DNA from: Phaeoceros laevis
Lineage: Eukaryota > Anthocerotophyta > Anthocerotopsida > Notothyladales
NCBI GenBank assembly: GCA_049999765.1
Contig: JBNGIQ010009157.1
Location: 1-27,999, forward strand
DNA: 27,999 bases
Direction: 5' to 3'
In this document: positions 27,811-27,999 of the stretch, piece after piece
Numbering within the stretch: position 1 is the stretch's first letter
Layout: the number at the start of each line of letters is the position of its first letter
Made by a program: the position numbers and the translations under genes
The notes under the pieces: generated by a model
The model's input: the letters and a program-made list of their open reading frames with translations, nothing else
The model's database searches: none
Told to the model about the DNA's origin: nothing

Positions 27811-27999
27811 TACTTTCTCGGTTACTTTATGGATTTTTTGGACGTCTGTCCAAAAACGTTAAGGTTTTGGCCCTCTCCGCCTGGCTATGGCTGCCAGCCA
27901 AGAAAGGCCATGGCTGGAGAGGAGAGGGAGGTCGTGCACGCGCCCCTGCTAAACCCCATGTGGCTGAGGAAGGCAGGGCGCCTTCCTCCCTCCCTCGCG
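27811..27999. other. Right-edge spacer
   Basis: It is GC-richer toward the end, with CCATGG/GGCCATGG and CTCC-rich stretches. I see no gene or clear repeat boundary. Confidence 0.35.

Overview
This window is a eukaryotic nuclear scaffold from the green-plant lineage. The evidence is GT-AG introns of about 80-300 bp, a THO2/THOC2 gene and an NAA20 gene whose proteins resemble plant orthologues, and a DUF641 (GIL1/IRKI-like) gene, a family known from land plants. HSPA12-type Hsp70 genes and relics of unusual transposons suggest a seedless streptophyte (bryophyte, lycophyte or charophyte-like). I cannot name the species. One run of 10 Ns (23479-23488) marks a scaffold join.

Layout: (1) 1-1850 holds a proline-rich partial ORF running off the left edge (minus), a decayed DUF641 paralogue (minus) and a 269-bp TIR element with TA target sites. 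(2) 2455-5759 holds an HSPA12-like Hsp70 gene (plus) with two introns and two frameshifts, then about 1 kb of unassigned DNA, then a 120-bp C-terminal fragment of a second HSPA12 copy. (3) 6038-7665 holds an apparently intact two-exon DUF641 gene (minus). (4) 7666-9717 is non-coding, with a tandem duplication and a dispersed repeat. (5) 9718-10690 holds NAA20, the NatB catalytic subunit (plus), with recognisable exons but several deletions. (6) 12654-22424 holds the dominant gene, THO2 (minus). I traced 32 exons encoding about 1,923 residues, from an internal MVPSARF start to the KRRHHRK end; junctions keep phase except for one base at the last one. (7) 22500-27999 is repeat-rich: a hierarchical minisatellite, an 84-bp near-perfect palindrome, microsatellites, a broken DUF7869-type transposon gene flanked by copies of a palindromic GCCGGATGTCCGGC block, a LINE-type zinc-knuckle gag relic, and dispersed or tandem repeats.

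Functionally, THO2 (mRNP assembly and export) and NAA20 (N-terminal acetylation) are housekeeping genes. The HSPA12 and DUF641 genes look like a convergent pair that was tandemly duplicated and then decayed. No operon-like or defence-like system is apparent. The most interesting material is the pattern of decay and duplication, the palindromic repeats, and the composite transposon relic with an inserted GC-richer open segment. Intron phases and conserved motifs were worked out by eye. Family names come from remembered conserved motifs, not a database search.
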